DNA of 64,000 bases from Neoarius graeffei (GCF_027579695.1 NC_083577.1:43502198-43566197); one strand, 5' to 3'; counted from the first letter of the stretch, positions 11,945-23,511 are shown. Made by a program: numbers and translations. Notes: generated by a model from the sequence alone, not told the origin.

Positions 11945-12114
11945 ATACATGTCATAATAAGTCTGTATAGTAATCCTCAGTCACTGTTTTATCCTACTCA
12001 GTATGGTGGTGAATCTGGAGCCTATGCCAGGAACACTGGGCGTGAGGTGGGATGGGGTTCTTGTCCATCAGAGTACCATGTGTACAAGCACATGTTCACT
12101 TAACCACTATTTTT

Positions 12115-12695
12115 AACCACACTACCACAAAGAGGAGAACTGGCCAGTGTTGTTGAAGCAAATTTCTTCAGTCGCAAGCACGGACAGTCTATGGTCGCAA
12201 GTCTCGTCGTCAAAGGAGCTCGAGCTCTTCTGAAAGTTCTTCTGAGAGACGGTTATTTGGACCATTCCAAATAGCGGCCGGTACGGTAGAATTTTCTGTT
12301 CGTTTTTTCCTTACATGTTGCACACACAAGATTTGCACATAACCATAAATAATAATCTATTCTTCATAGTTCCTTGTGCTCTATTAAAATTCTAAATTAA
12401 ATAAATGAAATTCAATGAAATATAGGAAACCCCCCTCCCACAAAATGGTCTCACCCAGAGTGCACCCCAGGCTCCCGTCCAGTGGTGCAGTGTATGATGA
12501 CAACAAAATCAACATATATTCAACATTGATCAAATGTTTCCTTCAACCATTACATTGATTCGAACACATTTTTTCAACTTTTTATTTTATCAGTGGTTGA
12601 TTAATGGTTGATCCACCATCAGTGTTCAACTATAACTGTAAATCAACCATCTTGACCAAATATCAACATTGAAATAACATCATTTGCTATCTGGG
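12115..12695. mobile_element. Truncated relative of the foldback family
   Basis: The right end, aacatcatttgctatctggg, matches the terminus of the foldback element at 10984-11320. The interior repeats caacattga/ttgattaatgg-type motifs. No matching left end was found, so the copy is truncated or rearranged. A frame at 12190-12291 is serine/arginine-rich (RQRSSSSSESSSERRL). I do not recognise it. The region lies in the hAT element. Confidence 0.45.
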
Positions 12696-12797
12696 TAGGT
12701 ATCTTGTTCAAGGGCACTTCAGCCCAAGGCTGCCCCATGTTAACCTAACTGCATGTCTCTGAACTGTGGGGGAAACCGGAGCACCCAGAGGAAGCCT
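12696..12797 (-). mobile_element. V-SINE central fragment
   Basis: The bases from tcttgttcaagggcacttca to ggagcacccagaggaagcc match, in reverse, the central conserved block of the SINE at 10833-11515. Both ends are missing. Confidence 0.65.
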
Positions 12798-12820
12798 ATG
12801 ACATGTTCAAGAAAACTATT

Positions 12821-12860
12821 ATGTCTGTTGCCCTGAAATACATTTCAGGACAACAGACAT
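12821..12860. repeat. Short hairpin in the hAT frame
   Basis: Bases 12821-12839 pair with 12842-12860 with one mismatch and a two-base spacer (atgtctgttg...caacagacat). It marks the edge where the hAT transposase coding resumes and probably reflects a short inverted duplication. Confidence 0.6.
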
Positions 12861-13525
12861 GACATATTCAAGTTTCAAGCATTTGCTGCACAGTGTCTGT
12901 TGATGTATAATGCAGTGCAGAACAACTGCTGGATCTGCATTTTCCTCCTCTAACTTTCTTTGAACCAGTGCTACCAGTCTGTTTTTTTGCCTGTCATGGA
13001 TGGGGCTCCATCGGTGGTAATGCCTACCAGTCTGTTCCACAGCAAAACAGACTGTTCAATCATACCACACATCTGCTGAAATATATCCTTTGCTGTGGTA
13101 CAACCATGCATCGGACACAAATTCAGCAATTCTTCTGTAACCTCAAATTTGTCATTTACAGTGGTGCTTCAAAGTTTGTGAACCCTTTAGAATTTTCTAC
13201 ATTTCTGCATAAATATGACCTAAAACTTCATCAGATTTTCACACAAGTCCTAAAAGTAGATAAAGAGAACCCAGTTAAACAAATGAGACAGAAATATTAT
13301 ACTTGGTCATTTATTTATTGAGGAAAATAATCCAGTATTACATATCTGTGAGTGGCAAAAGTATGCGAACCTCTAGGATTAGCAGTTAATTTGAAGGTGA
13401 AATTAGAGTCAGGTGTTTTCAATCAATGGGTTGACAATCAGGTGTGAGTGGGCACTCTGTTTTATTTAAAGATCAGGGATCCATCAAAGTCTGATCTTCA
13501 CAACACATGTTTGTGGAAGTGTATC

Positions 13526-14559
13526 ATGGAACAAACAACGGAGATTTCTGAGGATCTCAGAAAAATCGTTGTTGATGCTCATCAGGCTGGAAAAGGTTAT
13601 AAAACCATCTCTAAAGAGTTTGGACTCCACCAATCCACAGTCAGACAGCAGACAGATTGTGTACAAACGGAGGAAATTCAAGACCATTGTTACCCTCCCC
13701 AGGAGTGGTCGACCAACAAAGATCACTCCAAGAGCAAGGCGTGTAATAGTCGGCAAGGTCACAAAGGACCCCAGGGTAACTTCTAAGCAACTGAAGACCT
13801 CTCTCATATTGGCTAATGTTAATGTTCATGAGTCCACCATCAGGAGAACACTGAACAACAATGGTGTGCATGGCAGAGTTGCAAGGAAAAAGCCACTGCT
13901 CTCCAAAAAGAACATTGCTGCTCATCTGCAGTTTGCTAAAGATTATGTGGACAAGCTAGAAGGCCATTGGAAAAATGTTTTGTGGACAGCTGAGACCAAA
14001 ATAGAACATTTTGGTTTAAATGAGAAGCGTTATGTTTGGAGAAAGGAAAACACTGCGTTCCAGCATAAGAACCTTATCCCATCTGTGAAACATGGTGGTG
14101 GTAGTATCATGGTTTGGGTCTGTTTTGCTGCATCTGGGCCAGGACGGCTTGCCATCATTGATGGAACAATGAATTCTGAATTATACCAGCGAATTCTAAA
14201 GGAAAATATCAGGACATCTGTTCATGAACTGAATCTCAAGAGAAGGTAGGTCATACAGCAAGACAACGACCCTATTAAAGCACACAAGTCATTCTACCAA
14301 AGAATGGTTAAAGAAGAATGAAGTTAATGTTTTGGAATGGTCAAGTCAATGTCCTGACCTTAATCCAATCGAAATGTTGTGGAAGGACCTGAAGCGAGCA
14401 GTTCATGTGAGGAAACACACCAACATCCCAGAGTTGAAGCTGTTCTGTACGGAGGAATGGACTAAAATTCCTCCAAGCCGGTGTGCAGGACTGATCAACA
14501 GTTACTGGAAATGTTTAGTTGCTGTTGTTGCTGCACAAGGGAGTCACACCAGATACTGA
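13526..14559 (+). pseudogene. Tc1 transposase, family B, copy 2
   Basis: The ATG at 13526 opens MEQTTEISEDLRKIV, the counterpart of MARRKE in copies 1 and 3. The main frame 13569-14249 shows the helix-turn-helix and LWTAETKIEHFG, where the first catalytic Asp is replaced by Ala. A TAG at about 14248 replaces the conserved Trp codon. A short deletion near 14273 shifts the frame after QQDNDP. The C-terminal frame 14332-14559 keeps DLNPIEMLW. An early shift near 13650 also breaks the N-terminus. Confidence 0.9.
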
Positions 14560-14779
14560 AAGCAAAGGTTCACATACTTTTGCCACTCACAGATATGTAA
14601 TATTGGATCATTTTCCTCAATAAATAAATGACCAAGTATAATATTTTTTGTCTCATTTGTTTAACTGGGTTCTCTTGATCTACTTTTAGGACTTGTGTGA
14701 AAATTTGATGATGTTCAGGGCTTTTCAAAGTGAGGGGCGCCAGAGTTCTTTGGGGGGGGGGCGCAACGTGAGAGACAAA

Positions 14780-17055
14780 ATGGATCTGTTTTTATTACCT
14801 AAAGCTACAGTGAGTGAGGAGACAAAGTCTGGGCCAAGCAAAAAAACAGAGCCTCCAGGATGTTGCGATTTGCAACTTCAGCGCAAATTCAACCAATCCC
14901 CGCGAATTCAGGGCGGTGTTGCAATTATATCCAATCACCGCAAATTTGACCAATCGTTGGCGTTGTCTTGAGGTGACGTCGACAAACTACCTTCCGCCTT
15001 ACTTCCGTGTGTTCAAGAGAAGCAGCATGCGCGTCGTGTTGCCAGATTGGACGATTTCAAGTGTAATTTGGCGGGTTTTGAACATATTTTGGACTGGAAA
15101 ACGTCAGCAGAATCTGGCAACACTGAAAGTGTGTTATGTTTACAGTGAAGGACTGTGTGCACTTTATTTATTTATTTTTTACTTAATACAAGAAGTTAAT
15201 GGATGCTAACATTTTTGCCAAAATGGTATTTTATTTTCCATTGTTTAGGCAGCTTCAGCATCATACTGTGAGATTCTGTTCAAATTGTTTTTTTCTTCTA
15301 TGAAGCCTGAGCCATTTATTTTATTAGTTTATAATTATTGTTTAATTTAGTCTTCAGGAGAGACTGCCTGCACACAGTACTAGTATTAATAGGGTTTTTT
15401 TTTCTTACATAAAAGCTGAGGCATTTATATTATATTTTAACCCTTTGATGCAAAACATATGCACACCCCTTCTAATGCACAACATGGGTCAAAAATGACC
15501 CACATTCATTTTCCAGGTTATTTCATGCTGACTGAGTTTTTCTTTGCTCTATCTTTTGAAATCAATTTATTTTATGATTGAATATTCCAAGTATTCTTTA
15601 AATATCTTGTTTTTAATTACCACAAATCATTAATTTAATTTTTTCTTTCCTACTTTATGAACAAAAATACTTTTTATATTACTACACATGGGTCATCCAA
15701 GTGTGATTTAAAATTAAATGTCTTAATATTATAATAATAATTAGTTTCAAGTAATTACTTTAGCAGTGAATGGGGCCAGTTATTTATTTATTAACTATGT
15801 AGTTAGCTAAGCCAACTACAATAAAATTAGCTAACTAAAGTAGAATATGTCAACAGCTCGGTAGCTAATAGTAATTACTTGTAACTTTCTGACAAGTAAT
15901 CTACTCACTCTCAAGGTAACCTAAACATAATCAATTTTTTTCTAAGGTAATGTTAGAACAATTGAAAAACATTACTTACATGTATTAGATGGGCAAAGGG
16001 CGCTGTGCTGAGCTGTGAAATGTCTGACACAAGCACAATTCACAGTTCCCACCAAACGCTGGAGTAAATGCATGCGGGTCGTTTCTGACCCATGTGTGTA
16101 AACTTGATGTAGAATTACAAAAGCTGTGCTTGTTCATAACTTAAGAAAGGAAAAGTAAAAATGATGATTTGTGCTAAACAAAAACAAGACATTTACTGCA
16201 TATTTGGAAAAGTATATGACAAAATGAATTTATTTCAAAAGTATATCATAGAAACACTCAGCCATACATGAAATAACCTGGAAAATGAATGCAGGTCGTT
16301 TTTGACCCATGTTGCATTAGAAGGGTAGTGATACAAAAAGGGTTTTTATTCAAAAAGTAAGAAAGGAAAAATTAAAATAAGGATGTATGATGATCAAAAA
16401 CAAGTTAATTGAGGAATACCTTGAATACTGAATGATGGAATTAATTTATTGCAAAGATATAGAAGATAAAAACTCAGCCGGGTCACTTTTGACCCATGTT
16501 TTGCATCAAAGGGTTAAGGTAACTTCATGTTGTGCTGTGAGGTTCTCTGCACTTTAACTTTTGAACCAACAGGTGCATTTGGATAAGTAAAGCCTATTTT
16601 TCTGCATTTTTGTAGTCCTGGTAATCTTTTATATTGGTAAAGTTGTTTATAGGACCATTTCTCTTTGTTTTTTTAATCAATAGTTTTTCAGTAATAACTT
16701 AATATTTAACATATCACTCAATTTTAATCACAAAAAGAGAAAATCGCAACAATTTCTCGCAACTTTCACTTCCTCCCACAATGTAATTGCAGTAAAAACC
16801 TAAAAAACACCGCAACTTTCATCGCAATTTTTTTGGAAACCCCCCCGCAACATCAGACATTTTAGCCCACAACAATCACAAAAAAGGCCCGCGGAATCCT
16901 GGGGGGACTGAAAAAAGAAGGAAGTATGACCACGATTATTTAAAGTTTGGATTTTCATGGACTGGATCTGAAGATGCTCCACTGCCACAGTGTGTTGTCT
17001 GCCAAGAGATGCTACCTAACGATGCTATGGGATGTTTAAAATGTGTAAAACAAGA
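14780..17055 (+). pseudogene. N-terminal exons of a ZBED5/FAM200-like hAT protein
   Basis: Piece one starts at ATG 14780 with MDLFLLPKATVSEETKSGPS. Piece two, 16913-17055, reads RRKYDHDYLKFGFSWTGSED, then a BED-type Cys pair (QCVVCQEMLPNDAM). These match the opening of hAT transposases related to ZBED5 and FAM200. The stretch between them would be intron plus the nested element at 15441-16513. The catalytic core and dimerisation domain are absent. Confidence 0.65.
15441..16513. mobile_element. piggyBac-like non-autonomous element with TTAA flanks
   Basis: It lies exactly between TTAA at 15437-15440 and 16514-16517, with ends ccctttgatgcaaaacat and atgttttgcatcaaaggg. TTAA duplication and CCC...GGG ends are features of piggyBac. 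The inverted repeats are imperfect but about 200 bp long, and a second copy of the right-hand repeat lies at about 16060-16330. The motif tgggtcaaaaatgaccc recurs near each repeat. No coding frame is present. Confidence 0.75.
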
Positions 17056-18839
17056 TGTTTTAAAAAGCACAGATGTTTAAAATGTGAAAAAGAAAAAAAT
17101 AATGTGTACAACAGCCATTTTTTAAAAACATACGAATGGAACATTAAGTATAGCAACAACAAAAATTGTAAGGGGGGGGGGGGCGCTGTTGTTTATTTGC
17201 TCTCCGAGGGGGGGCTGACTCTCCCACACTTTGAAAACCCCTGTTTTAGATCATATTTATGCAAAAATATAGAACATTCAAAAGGGTTCACAAACTTTCA
17301 AGCACCACTGTACACCCCTGATGAAAATGGCTAGCTGAGCATCATCAGTTTTTATCAGTACTTAATCCACTCTGCCACTGTGTTTCCAGATAGAGAGAGA
17401 TTGTTGAATAAGCTCTTCTTTTCAGGACATAGTATATCAGCAATATGCAACATGCAATCCTTCAGAAACTCCCCTTTGGTGAATGGTTTTCCCGCTTTGG
17501 TGATTAATTCACTCACCACAGAGCTCACTTCAACTGCAGCTTTGGCCACCTTCCCGGCTTTATGGAAAAGACCTTGCTGAGAAGTTAGGCCTTTCTATAA
17601 CTGCATGGTTCGGTTTCTCCTTTCATCTCCCTGGTACTTCTTATAATACTTGCCGTGTTTAGTTGAGTAATGCCACTTAATATTATATTCTTTAAGAACG
17701 GCGAGTTTGTCCTCACATATCAGGCAGATTGCATTTCTACTGAGCGGCACGAAAAAATATTGTAATGTCCATCTTTCTTGGAACTGCCTGTGTTCATCAT
17801 TTACGTTTTTCTTTGGTTTGGAAAGATACATCTTTCATTCACAGCCTGATCAAGCATTTGCTTCGGACCCGCTCTCCTCAATAGCTGCACCTGCAGTGTG
17901 TGTACCTGTGAGCTACATCACTGGAAGTGCATTTTTTAAATAGAATTGTGTTTTTACTTCAGTTGCATCAGAAGGTGTAGTTTAAATTGCCATGAAACAT
18001 AAAAAAATTTAAATAAATAATTTTGTGGGTATGATTGCATTATATTATTTGACATCCAGTCATGGGCCGAAGGGAGGGGGAAGGGGGCCGGAAGTGGCCC
18101 GCCGGCCAGCAGTTTGAGACCCCTGATGGAGAGCATTGTCTAAGGAGTTTAGAAATAGCAGTCTGTCAGTTGCCATAGTAGGTGTATAAACACACACACA
18201 AAGGATATTCAAAATGGGCTTTGACTCTTAAAAGTCTCTCTTTAACAATTTCCTCAAATTAGACACTGGAATAAAAGTCCTGGAAAATAATATGCAACCC
18301 CACCACTATTTGATGTGTTGTGACTCAACAACAAAAGATCATCAAATTCACTTGCCAAGGCTGCTGCATTAGTTATGTCAGAATGTAGTTCTTGAACAAA
18401 AACATCAAACTTTTCTGTCTGATTAACTCAAACAGGGCAGCTCTCTTATTCCTTTTGCTGGCTCCCCTTAAATTTAAGAAGCCACACAGATTTCAGCCAT
18501 AATTAAAAAATATAAGAAAAAGAGCTGTATATAGACTGCTATCATGAAACACAGGAAATTAAGCTTCATCATTATCACCACTGCTGTTCTGTAAATCATT
18601 AAGCTTGGTTAAAGTATTCTACAAATGGTAAATTTCCTGTGCGCTAAAAGAACTCTCACTCATAAATGGCTTTGTTTTTGCAATGAACTGTTCCCCATCA
18701 GGAAAATATTCATCAATACGGATGTTTCTAGCATGCTTAGTTTCTTTCATGAATGACTTAATATCCTCTATGATGTAAGTGTGACTGGTGAATCCACTGT
18801 GCCGCAGGCTACAGGTCACACTTGTAGGTGCAATTGGTC

Positions 18840-18945
18840 TTAAGTGATCAATCTCATTAAATCAGTCTCATTAAATCATTAAATCAGTCTCATTAAACCA
18901 GTCTCAAATCAGTCTCATTAAATCAGTCTCATTAATAATACCATT
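18840..18945. repeat. Tandem repeat of tcattaaatcagtc units
   Basis: About seven units of 8-14 bases built on cattaaatcagtct are visible. The same array, with fewer units, occurs at 28018-28075 in copy 2 of the solo-LTR-like element. Confidence 0.8.
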
Positions 18946-19249
18946 AATTTTGTATTTAATAATAAATTAAGAAAACAGCCAAAAAATGGTATTTCCAAAT
19001 TATTATGATCACTTCCAATGCAGCAATAATGTATCACTTACCAAGCTACAGCCAACAGCATTCATACACCTTGGAATTCTTTGAGATTGGATGACTTCAG
19101 AAATATATAGAAGCAACACAGACACAGTTTAACAATTAATTGAATTTATTATAACAATGATAAAATTGGGTAATAGTAGTTTAGAATACATTCAATAAGT
19201 CAGCAGCAAAACAGTGAGGTGTGAGTGTGTGTGAAAGAGAGAGAGAGAG

Positions 19250-19252
<3 letters not shown>

Positions 19253-19299
<47 letters not shown>

Positions 19300-19391
19300 C
19301 TGAGAGGGGCTATAAAATTTGGAATTTCATCTATGTGGTTGAGACAAAGGACCTCGTGGTGAAGGACGAAGGGGGGGGGGGGGGGGGGGGG
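19253..19391. repeat. TG microsatellite followed by a G tract
   Basis: About 22 TG units lie at 19253-19298, and an uninterrupted run of about 21 G lies at 19371-19391. Both are inside the solo-LTR-like copy 1. The G tract is absent from copy 2. Confidence 0.9.
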
Positions 19392-21382
19392 TCGCCACGT
19401 GGTGTTGAGGAGAACAAAAGGATTAGCCCAGATTGCTAATTCACTAGCTTATAACATTACTAAATCCACTGAAATCTTGATGAGGTCAAAATATGTGTAA
19501 TAATGAAATTAAAGGGGTTAGGAAGGATAGCAAAGCATGCAACAGCCTATCTATTAACAATTGAGAGATAAAAAAAATAGAACAATGATCAATTCAACAC
19601 GCTGAGTGTCTGCAGTGTGCACAATTAAACCGTTCCTGAGTTTAAATTCACACTACTTCATAAAGCTAATTCCTAAGACTAGTTTTGCCCAAAATGCCAG
19701 TCTTACTTCAGTATTTGCTCCTATGTAGGAATACAGAGAAGCTTCGAAGAGGCTGGAGTTCACAGGAGCTCGTGGAGGCTTCTGTAGAAAGCAGAGAATT
19801 CTTGGTCCGACACTTCGTCATTCGTGAGGAAGAGTCTCTGCTCAATAATGTGCACAGTGATTAAGTCAGAAGGAATCCGGTCACTTCTAACTTTTAATTA
19901 ACTGCTTTGGGCGGCAGTCATAACGTTACTTATAATACAAATAAAACCGGTTATACCTCAACCAAGAGAGAGAGCGCAACTCAAGTAGTTTTACCGTGGC
20001 CAGTGGTGTACGAAAGTGCGCTGAATCTCTTTCTTTAAAGAAAGACGTCTTTATCTTGGGTGTTATGATCAGCAGAAAGTCTCTTTATGTCTGTGTGATG
20101 AGTTCACAGCCCCAAAAGAGGAAGACGGAAGTGTGGTTGAGTCACTTATGGGCTCAGGGAGGATGTGACGTAGGTAATCCTGCCCAGGCGTGACGTAGGT
20201 CATCGCGGAAGTTGGTTGATGGGATCTGTAGTTCTTAGACGGACTGTGACTGTCTCTACACGCTGCAGTCGGAGAAATCACTCGCTCTTTCAGTGTCAGT
20301 CACACTGAGATCAGGGAGTACTTCCGATTTTTTAATTTTTCTATTTGTCTGAACCGCTTGTTTTCTCTTCAGAGGTATTTTTTAAAAAAAGTTTTCCTCC
20401 ATTTCCATTATATTTTGTCTTGAAAAGCCTGATCACTGTTATGAACTGAATTGTTACTCTTTTGGGAATTAGTTGTGAGTTCAGGTTCAGCATTATCTCC
20501 TGCTCCAGAACTTCTTGTCTCATTTTGCAGATTTGTTACATTTACTTCTGATGTTTTCGAGGTGCAATTATCTCGAATGTTTCTCCAGCACTGGGTGAAG
20601 CAGTTGCCGTGTCACCAGCACTAGACACAGCGCTGCCTGCAGACTGCTCCTCACTGAGTTACTGCTGGACCTATTGATATTATCATTTTGTCCAGTTACA
20701 TTTTCTGATATCTCCTGTTTTTCAGAACAAGCCCATATGATATGCCTCATCTGACCACACCCAAGATAATTAAAAAGTTATCCACATTCACGTGAAGAGT
20801 AAGATTCAGATAATCTTTAGTGTCTTTCAGAATGATGCACACAAATCACCTAAAAATATTACATGCTTTAGAAAAGGTGATTTATTTGTGATCGGAATCT
20901 TTTTGATCGGTGAAACTATTTACCGTAACGTGATAGGGTTTGGGGCAAAACCTCATCTTTGATAAATGGTGGTACATTTGACAGTGTGGGAAGTAAGGAA
21001 TTTTAAGCAGACTGTCACAGGACAGACAAGTCTGAAATGTTGTCTGTCTGTCCAAAATTCAGCCTGTCTGAATGATGGGCCAAAGGCCTGGGACAATGCA
21101 GTTGGGGGTTGGGAAGCTGAAGGGCTTTAGATGCCTGGAGATGGCTTCTCAGCTATTTCCAGGCACATTTTTGTGATCATCAAAGGCCAAATTACACTAG
21201 TTGCAAATTACACTACAAACTGAATATCATTTCCAAGAAAATGTCAGAAGATTCAAGAAAAACATGCTTAAAGTTATACCCAAGAAAACAGTAGTACACA
21301 CAGGTCAGTTCCATGTCTTGAAAAAAGTATGGGGGGCAAGGATGTTCTAGTTGGTTACAACTTACTGGTACTCATACTTGTA

Positions 21383-22987
21383 CAGTGGGACAAAAAAGTA
21401 TTTAGTCAGTCACCAATTGTACAAGTTCTCCCACTTAAAAAGATGAGAGAGGCCTGTAATTATCATCGGTATACCTCAACTATGAGAGACAAAATGAGAA
21501 AAAAAATCCAGAAAATCACATTGTCTGTCTGATTTTTAAAGAATTTATTTGCAAATTATGGTGAAAAATAAGTATTTGGTCAATAACAAAAGTTCATCTC
21601 AATACTTTGTTATATACCCTTTGTTGGCAATGACAGAGGTCAAACGTTTTCTGTAAGTCTTCACAAGGTTTTCACACACTGTTGCTGGTATTTTGACCCA
21701 TTCCTCCATGCAGATCTCCTCTAGAGCAGTGATGTTTTGGCGCTGTCGCTGGGCAACACGGACTTTCAACTCCCTCCAAAGATTTTCTATGGGGTTGAGA
21801 TCTGGAGACTGGCTAGGCCACTCCAGGAACTTGAAATGCTTCTTACGAAGCCACTCCTTCGTTGCCCAGGCGGTGTGTTTGGGATCATTGTCATGCTGAA
21901 AGACCCAGCCACGTTTCATCTTCAATGCCCTTGCTGATGGAAGGAGGTTTTCACTCAAAATCTCACGATACATGGCCCCATTCATTCTTTCCTTTACACA
22001 GATCAGTCGTCCTGGTCCCTTTGCAGAAAAACAGCCCCAAAGCATGATGTTTCCACCCCCATGCTTCACAGTAGGTATGGTGCTCTTTGGATGCAACTCA
22101 GCATTCTTTCTCCTCCAAACACGACAAGTTGAGTTTTTACCAAAAAGTTCTATTTTGATTTCATCTGACCATATGACATTCTCCCAATCCTCTTCTGGAT
22201 CATCCAAATGCTCTCTAGCAAACTTCAGACGGGCCTGGACATGCACTGGCTTAAGCAGGGGGACACGTCTGGCACTGCAGGATTTGAGTCGCTGGCGGCA
22301 TAGTGTGTTACTGATGGTAGCCTTTGTTACTTTGGTCCCAGCTCTCTGCAGGTCATTCACTAGGTCCCCCCGTGTGGTTCTGGGATTTTTGCTCACCGTT
22401 CTTGTGATCATTTTGACCCCACGGGGTGAGATCTTGTGTGGAGCCCCAGATCGAGGGAGATTATCAGTGGTCTTGTATGTCTTCCATTTGCTAATAATTG
22501 CTCCCACAGTTGATTTCTTCACACCAAGCCTCTTACCTATTGCAGATTCAGTCTTCCCAGCCTGGTGCAGGTCTACAATTGTGTTTCTGGTGTCCTTTGA
22601 CAGCTCTTTAGTCTTGGCCATAGTGGAGTTTGGAGTGTGACTGTTTGAGGTTGTGGACAGGTGTCTTTTATACCGATAACGAGTTCAAACAGGTGCCATT
22701 AATACAGGTAACGAGTGGAGGACAGAGGAGCCTCTTAAAGAAGTTGTTACAGGTCTGTGAGAGCCAGAAATCTTGCTTTTTTGTAGGTGACCAAATACTT
22801 ATTTTACCAAGGAATTTACCAATTAATTCATTAAAAATCCTACAATGTGATTTCCTGGATTCTTTCCCCCCATTCTGTCTCTCATAGTTGAAGTGTACCT
22901 ATGATGAAAATTACAGGCCTCTCTCATCTTTTTAAGTGGGAGAACTTGCACAATTGGTGGCTGACTAAATACTTTTTTGCCCCACTG
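21383..22987 (-). mobile_element. Tc1-like element, family P, complete copy
   Basis: The ends cagtgggacaaaaaagtatt and its partner (ccccactg at 22987) are flanked by TA at 21381-21382 and 22988-22989. The inverted repeats carry gtatttagtcag and, further in, ggcctgtaat on both sides; they run about 200 bp. The sequence resembles the Passport/PPTN type of fish Tc1 elements. That name is from memory and not checked. It measures 1605 bp. Confidence 0.92.
21599..22621 (-). CDS. Tc1-family transposase, full-length open frame
   Basis: It is an uninterrupted 340-residue frame opening at [20 protein letters not shown]. Residues 1-110 form the two helix-turn-helix DNA-binding parts. A basic hinge, LPRSGAPHK, lies at 55-63. 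The catalytic residues are Asp153 (WSDE), Asp244 (QHDNDPKHT) and Glu279 (DLNPIENLW), with 34 residues between the last two as in Tc1 DD34E enzymes. A glycine-rich box, [11 protein letters not shown], is at 187-197. It ends at the usual place, NKGYITKY. One oddity is Ile155 where the copy at 50266 and other Tc1 enzymes have Thr (SDETK). It acts on its own ends at TA sites. Whether it is active is unknown. Confidence 0.93.
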   Translation of the reverse strand: MAKTKELSKDTRNTIVDLHQAGKTESAIGKRLGVKKSTVGAIISKWKTYKTTDNLPRSGAPHKISPRGVKMITRTVSKNPRTTRGDLVNDLQRAGTKVTKATISNTLCRQRLKSCSARRVPLLKPVHVQARLKFAREHLDDPEEDWENVIWSDEIKIELFGKNSTCRVWRRKNAELHPKSTIPTVKHGGGNIMLWGCFSAKGPGRLICVKERMNGAMYREILSENLLPSARALKMKRGWVFQHDNDPKHTAWATKEWLRKKHFKFLEWPSQSPDLNPIENLWRELKVRVAQRQRQNITALEEICMEEWVKIPATVCENLVKTYRKRLTSVIANKGYITKY

Positions 22988-22989
22988 TA

Positions 22990-23510
22990 TATTGGTACTA
23001 ACACTCATGAATCATTATGTCAACAATGACACTTTTTTATACTATGCTTATAATAAGTCTATAAGAAATTTAGTAATTAACAATACAACTATTCTTACGT
23101 AATAGAATTAAAATTGAGTATGAGATTCCAAGTAACTCTGCAAGAAAATGACTTAAAATGACTCAAAACTAGACATGGTAATATCGTTTGGCATTCAGAC
23201 TAAAATCTGCTGGACTAGAACTTAGAAAATAGAAGAAAATAAAAACTATATTAAAATATAAATCTACATCCTGCAAAGCATATGACTATGACTGTCATTC
23301 TTATTATGAATGAAAAAAATGCACATAATAATAACAGACTGCCATTGATTGGCAGTTTGGCACTTAACAGAATACTGTACTGCAGAGTTTCATGTAAACT
23401 GAACTCTTTATCAACTGACTGGATCAATCAGATACTGTCAACCCGAAAACACTAGTTCAAATGCATCATGCAATAAAAACAACAGTGAATACTGAGTATA
23501 TTATGATTGT
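22990..23510. other. No recognisable feature
   Basis: AT-rich sequence with no frame or repeat recognised, inside the unclassified block. Confidence 0.5.
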
Positions 23511-23511
23511 C

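Larger units (their letters stand above)
14716..17243 (+). mobile_element. hAT element (ZBED5/FAM200-like) with nested piggyBac-like MITE
   Basis: The ends cagggcttttcaaagtgagg and cacactttgaaaacccctg are inverted repeats of hAT type. The expected 8-bp duplication is not clear: only tt is shared, so flanking bases may be lost. It carries two exon-like pieces of a BED-finger protein (14780-14866, 16913-17055) but no transposase core, so it is an internally deleted, non-autonomous copy. A G tract lies near each end (14752-14761; 17172-17183). Confidence 0.75.
13159..17310 (+). mobile_element. Tc1-like element, family B, copy 2, with nested hAT
   Basis: The ends cagtggtgcttcaaagtttg and its partner at 17310 are flanked by TA at 13157-13158 and 17311-17312. 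Its right inverted repeat is split at 14715/17244 by a 2.5-kb hAT. Without that it would be about 1.62 kb. The element interrupts the hAT transposase at 9709-18125, so it is younger than that element. Confidence 0.9.
10214..17831 (-). pseudogene. hAT transposase, GTF2IRD2/ZBED-like, in pieces
   Basis: Pieces in order on the minus strand: 17831-17595 opens with MYLSKPKKNVNDEHRQFQER and a BED-like zinc finger (CLICEDKLAVLKEYN, then HYSTKH). 17549-17355 is an alpha-helical segment (KPFTKGEFLKDCMLHIADI). 13160-12840 holds the RNase-H-like core with HCIIHQQTLCSKCLKLEYV. 10870-10214 holds EVRWLSRGNVLRRFF, followed after a short gap by a block containing WLMDQAFLVDIT. This set is typical of the hAT transposase whose domesticated relative is fused into GTF2IRD2. 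The C-terminal dimerisation domain is not seen. Two large insertions and several frame shifts mean no product is expected. Confidence 0.82.
9709..18125 (-). mobile_element. hAT element (GTF2IRD2-like transposase), 8.4 kb with nested insertions
   Basis: The ends caggggtctcaaactt and agtttgagacccctg form inverted repeats. The flanks atgtagtg (9701-9708) and atggagag (18126-18133) match at 6 of 8 bases, a decayed hAT duplication. Outside them, Tx1 ORF2 endonuclease coding resumes. The interior carries a minus-strand transposase (10214-17831) broken by a SINE fragment at 10106, a SINE/foldback complex at 10833-12797 and a Tc1 at 13159-17310. Confidence 0.85.
3184..18480 (-). pseudogene. Tx1-type LINE ORF2 (endonuclease-reverse transcriptase), fragmented
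   Basis: Visible blocks run right to left. An APE-type endonuclease N-terminus lies at 18480-18126, with VQELHSD and SHNTSNSGG. The endonuclease C-terminus at 9569-9261 carries the SDHS motif. The linker lies at 9129-8941. The reverse transcriptase palm block has IDQEKAFDRVEHNY (8430-8370). The catalytic box reads YAND at about 6395-6380 instead of YADD. The C-terminal thumb and zinc-ribbon-like region with VDMLWHAVL lies at 3700-3430. Frame shifts and stops are frequent. The protein would nick DNA and copy its own RNA at the target. The Asp-to-Asn change and five large insertions make it inactive. Confidence 0.75.
18823..20260. mobile_element. Solo-LTR-like element, copy 1
   Basis: It begins tgtaggtg and ends ctctaca, so it has TG...CA ends with a five-base inverted pair. 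It is flanked by cact (18819-18822) and cgct (20261-20264), a decayed 4-bp duplication. Removing it and one flank joins Tx1 ORF1 in frame. A second copy, about 1.5 kb without its insert, lies at 27982-31220 in another host element. Contents: a 14-base tandem repeat, a TG microsatellite, a long G tract and no coding frame. These features fit a solo LTR, but the parent family is unknown. Confidence 0.7.

Noticed and set aside
18181..18960. CRISPR-like array from the tcattaaatcagtc repeats
   Set aside because: Units are 8-14 bases without unique spacers, in a eukaryotic LTR-like element. It is a minisatellite.
21972..22640. 222-residue frame opposite the Tc1 transposase
   Set aside because: It is a shadow of the intact transposase on the other strand; a similar shadow occurs opposite the copy at 50266. 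No independent features.
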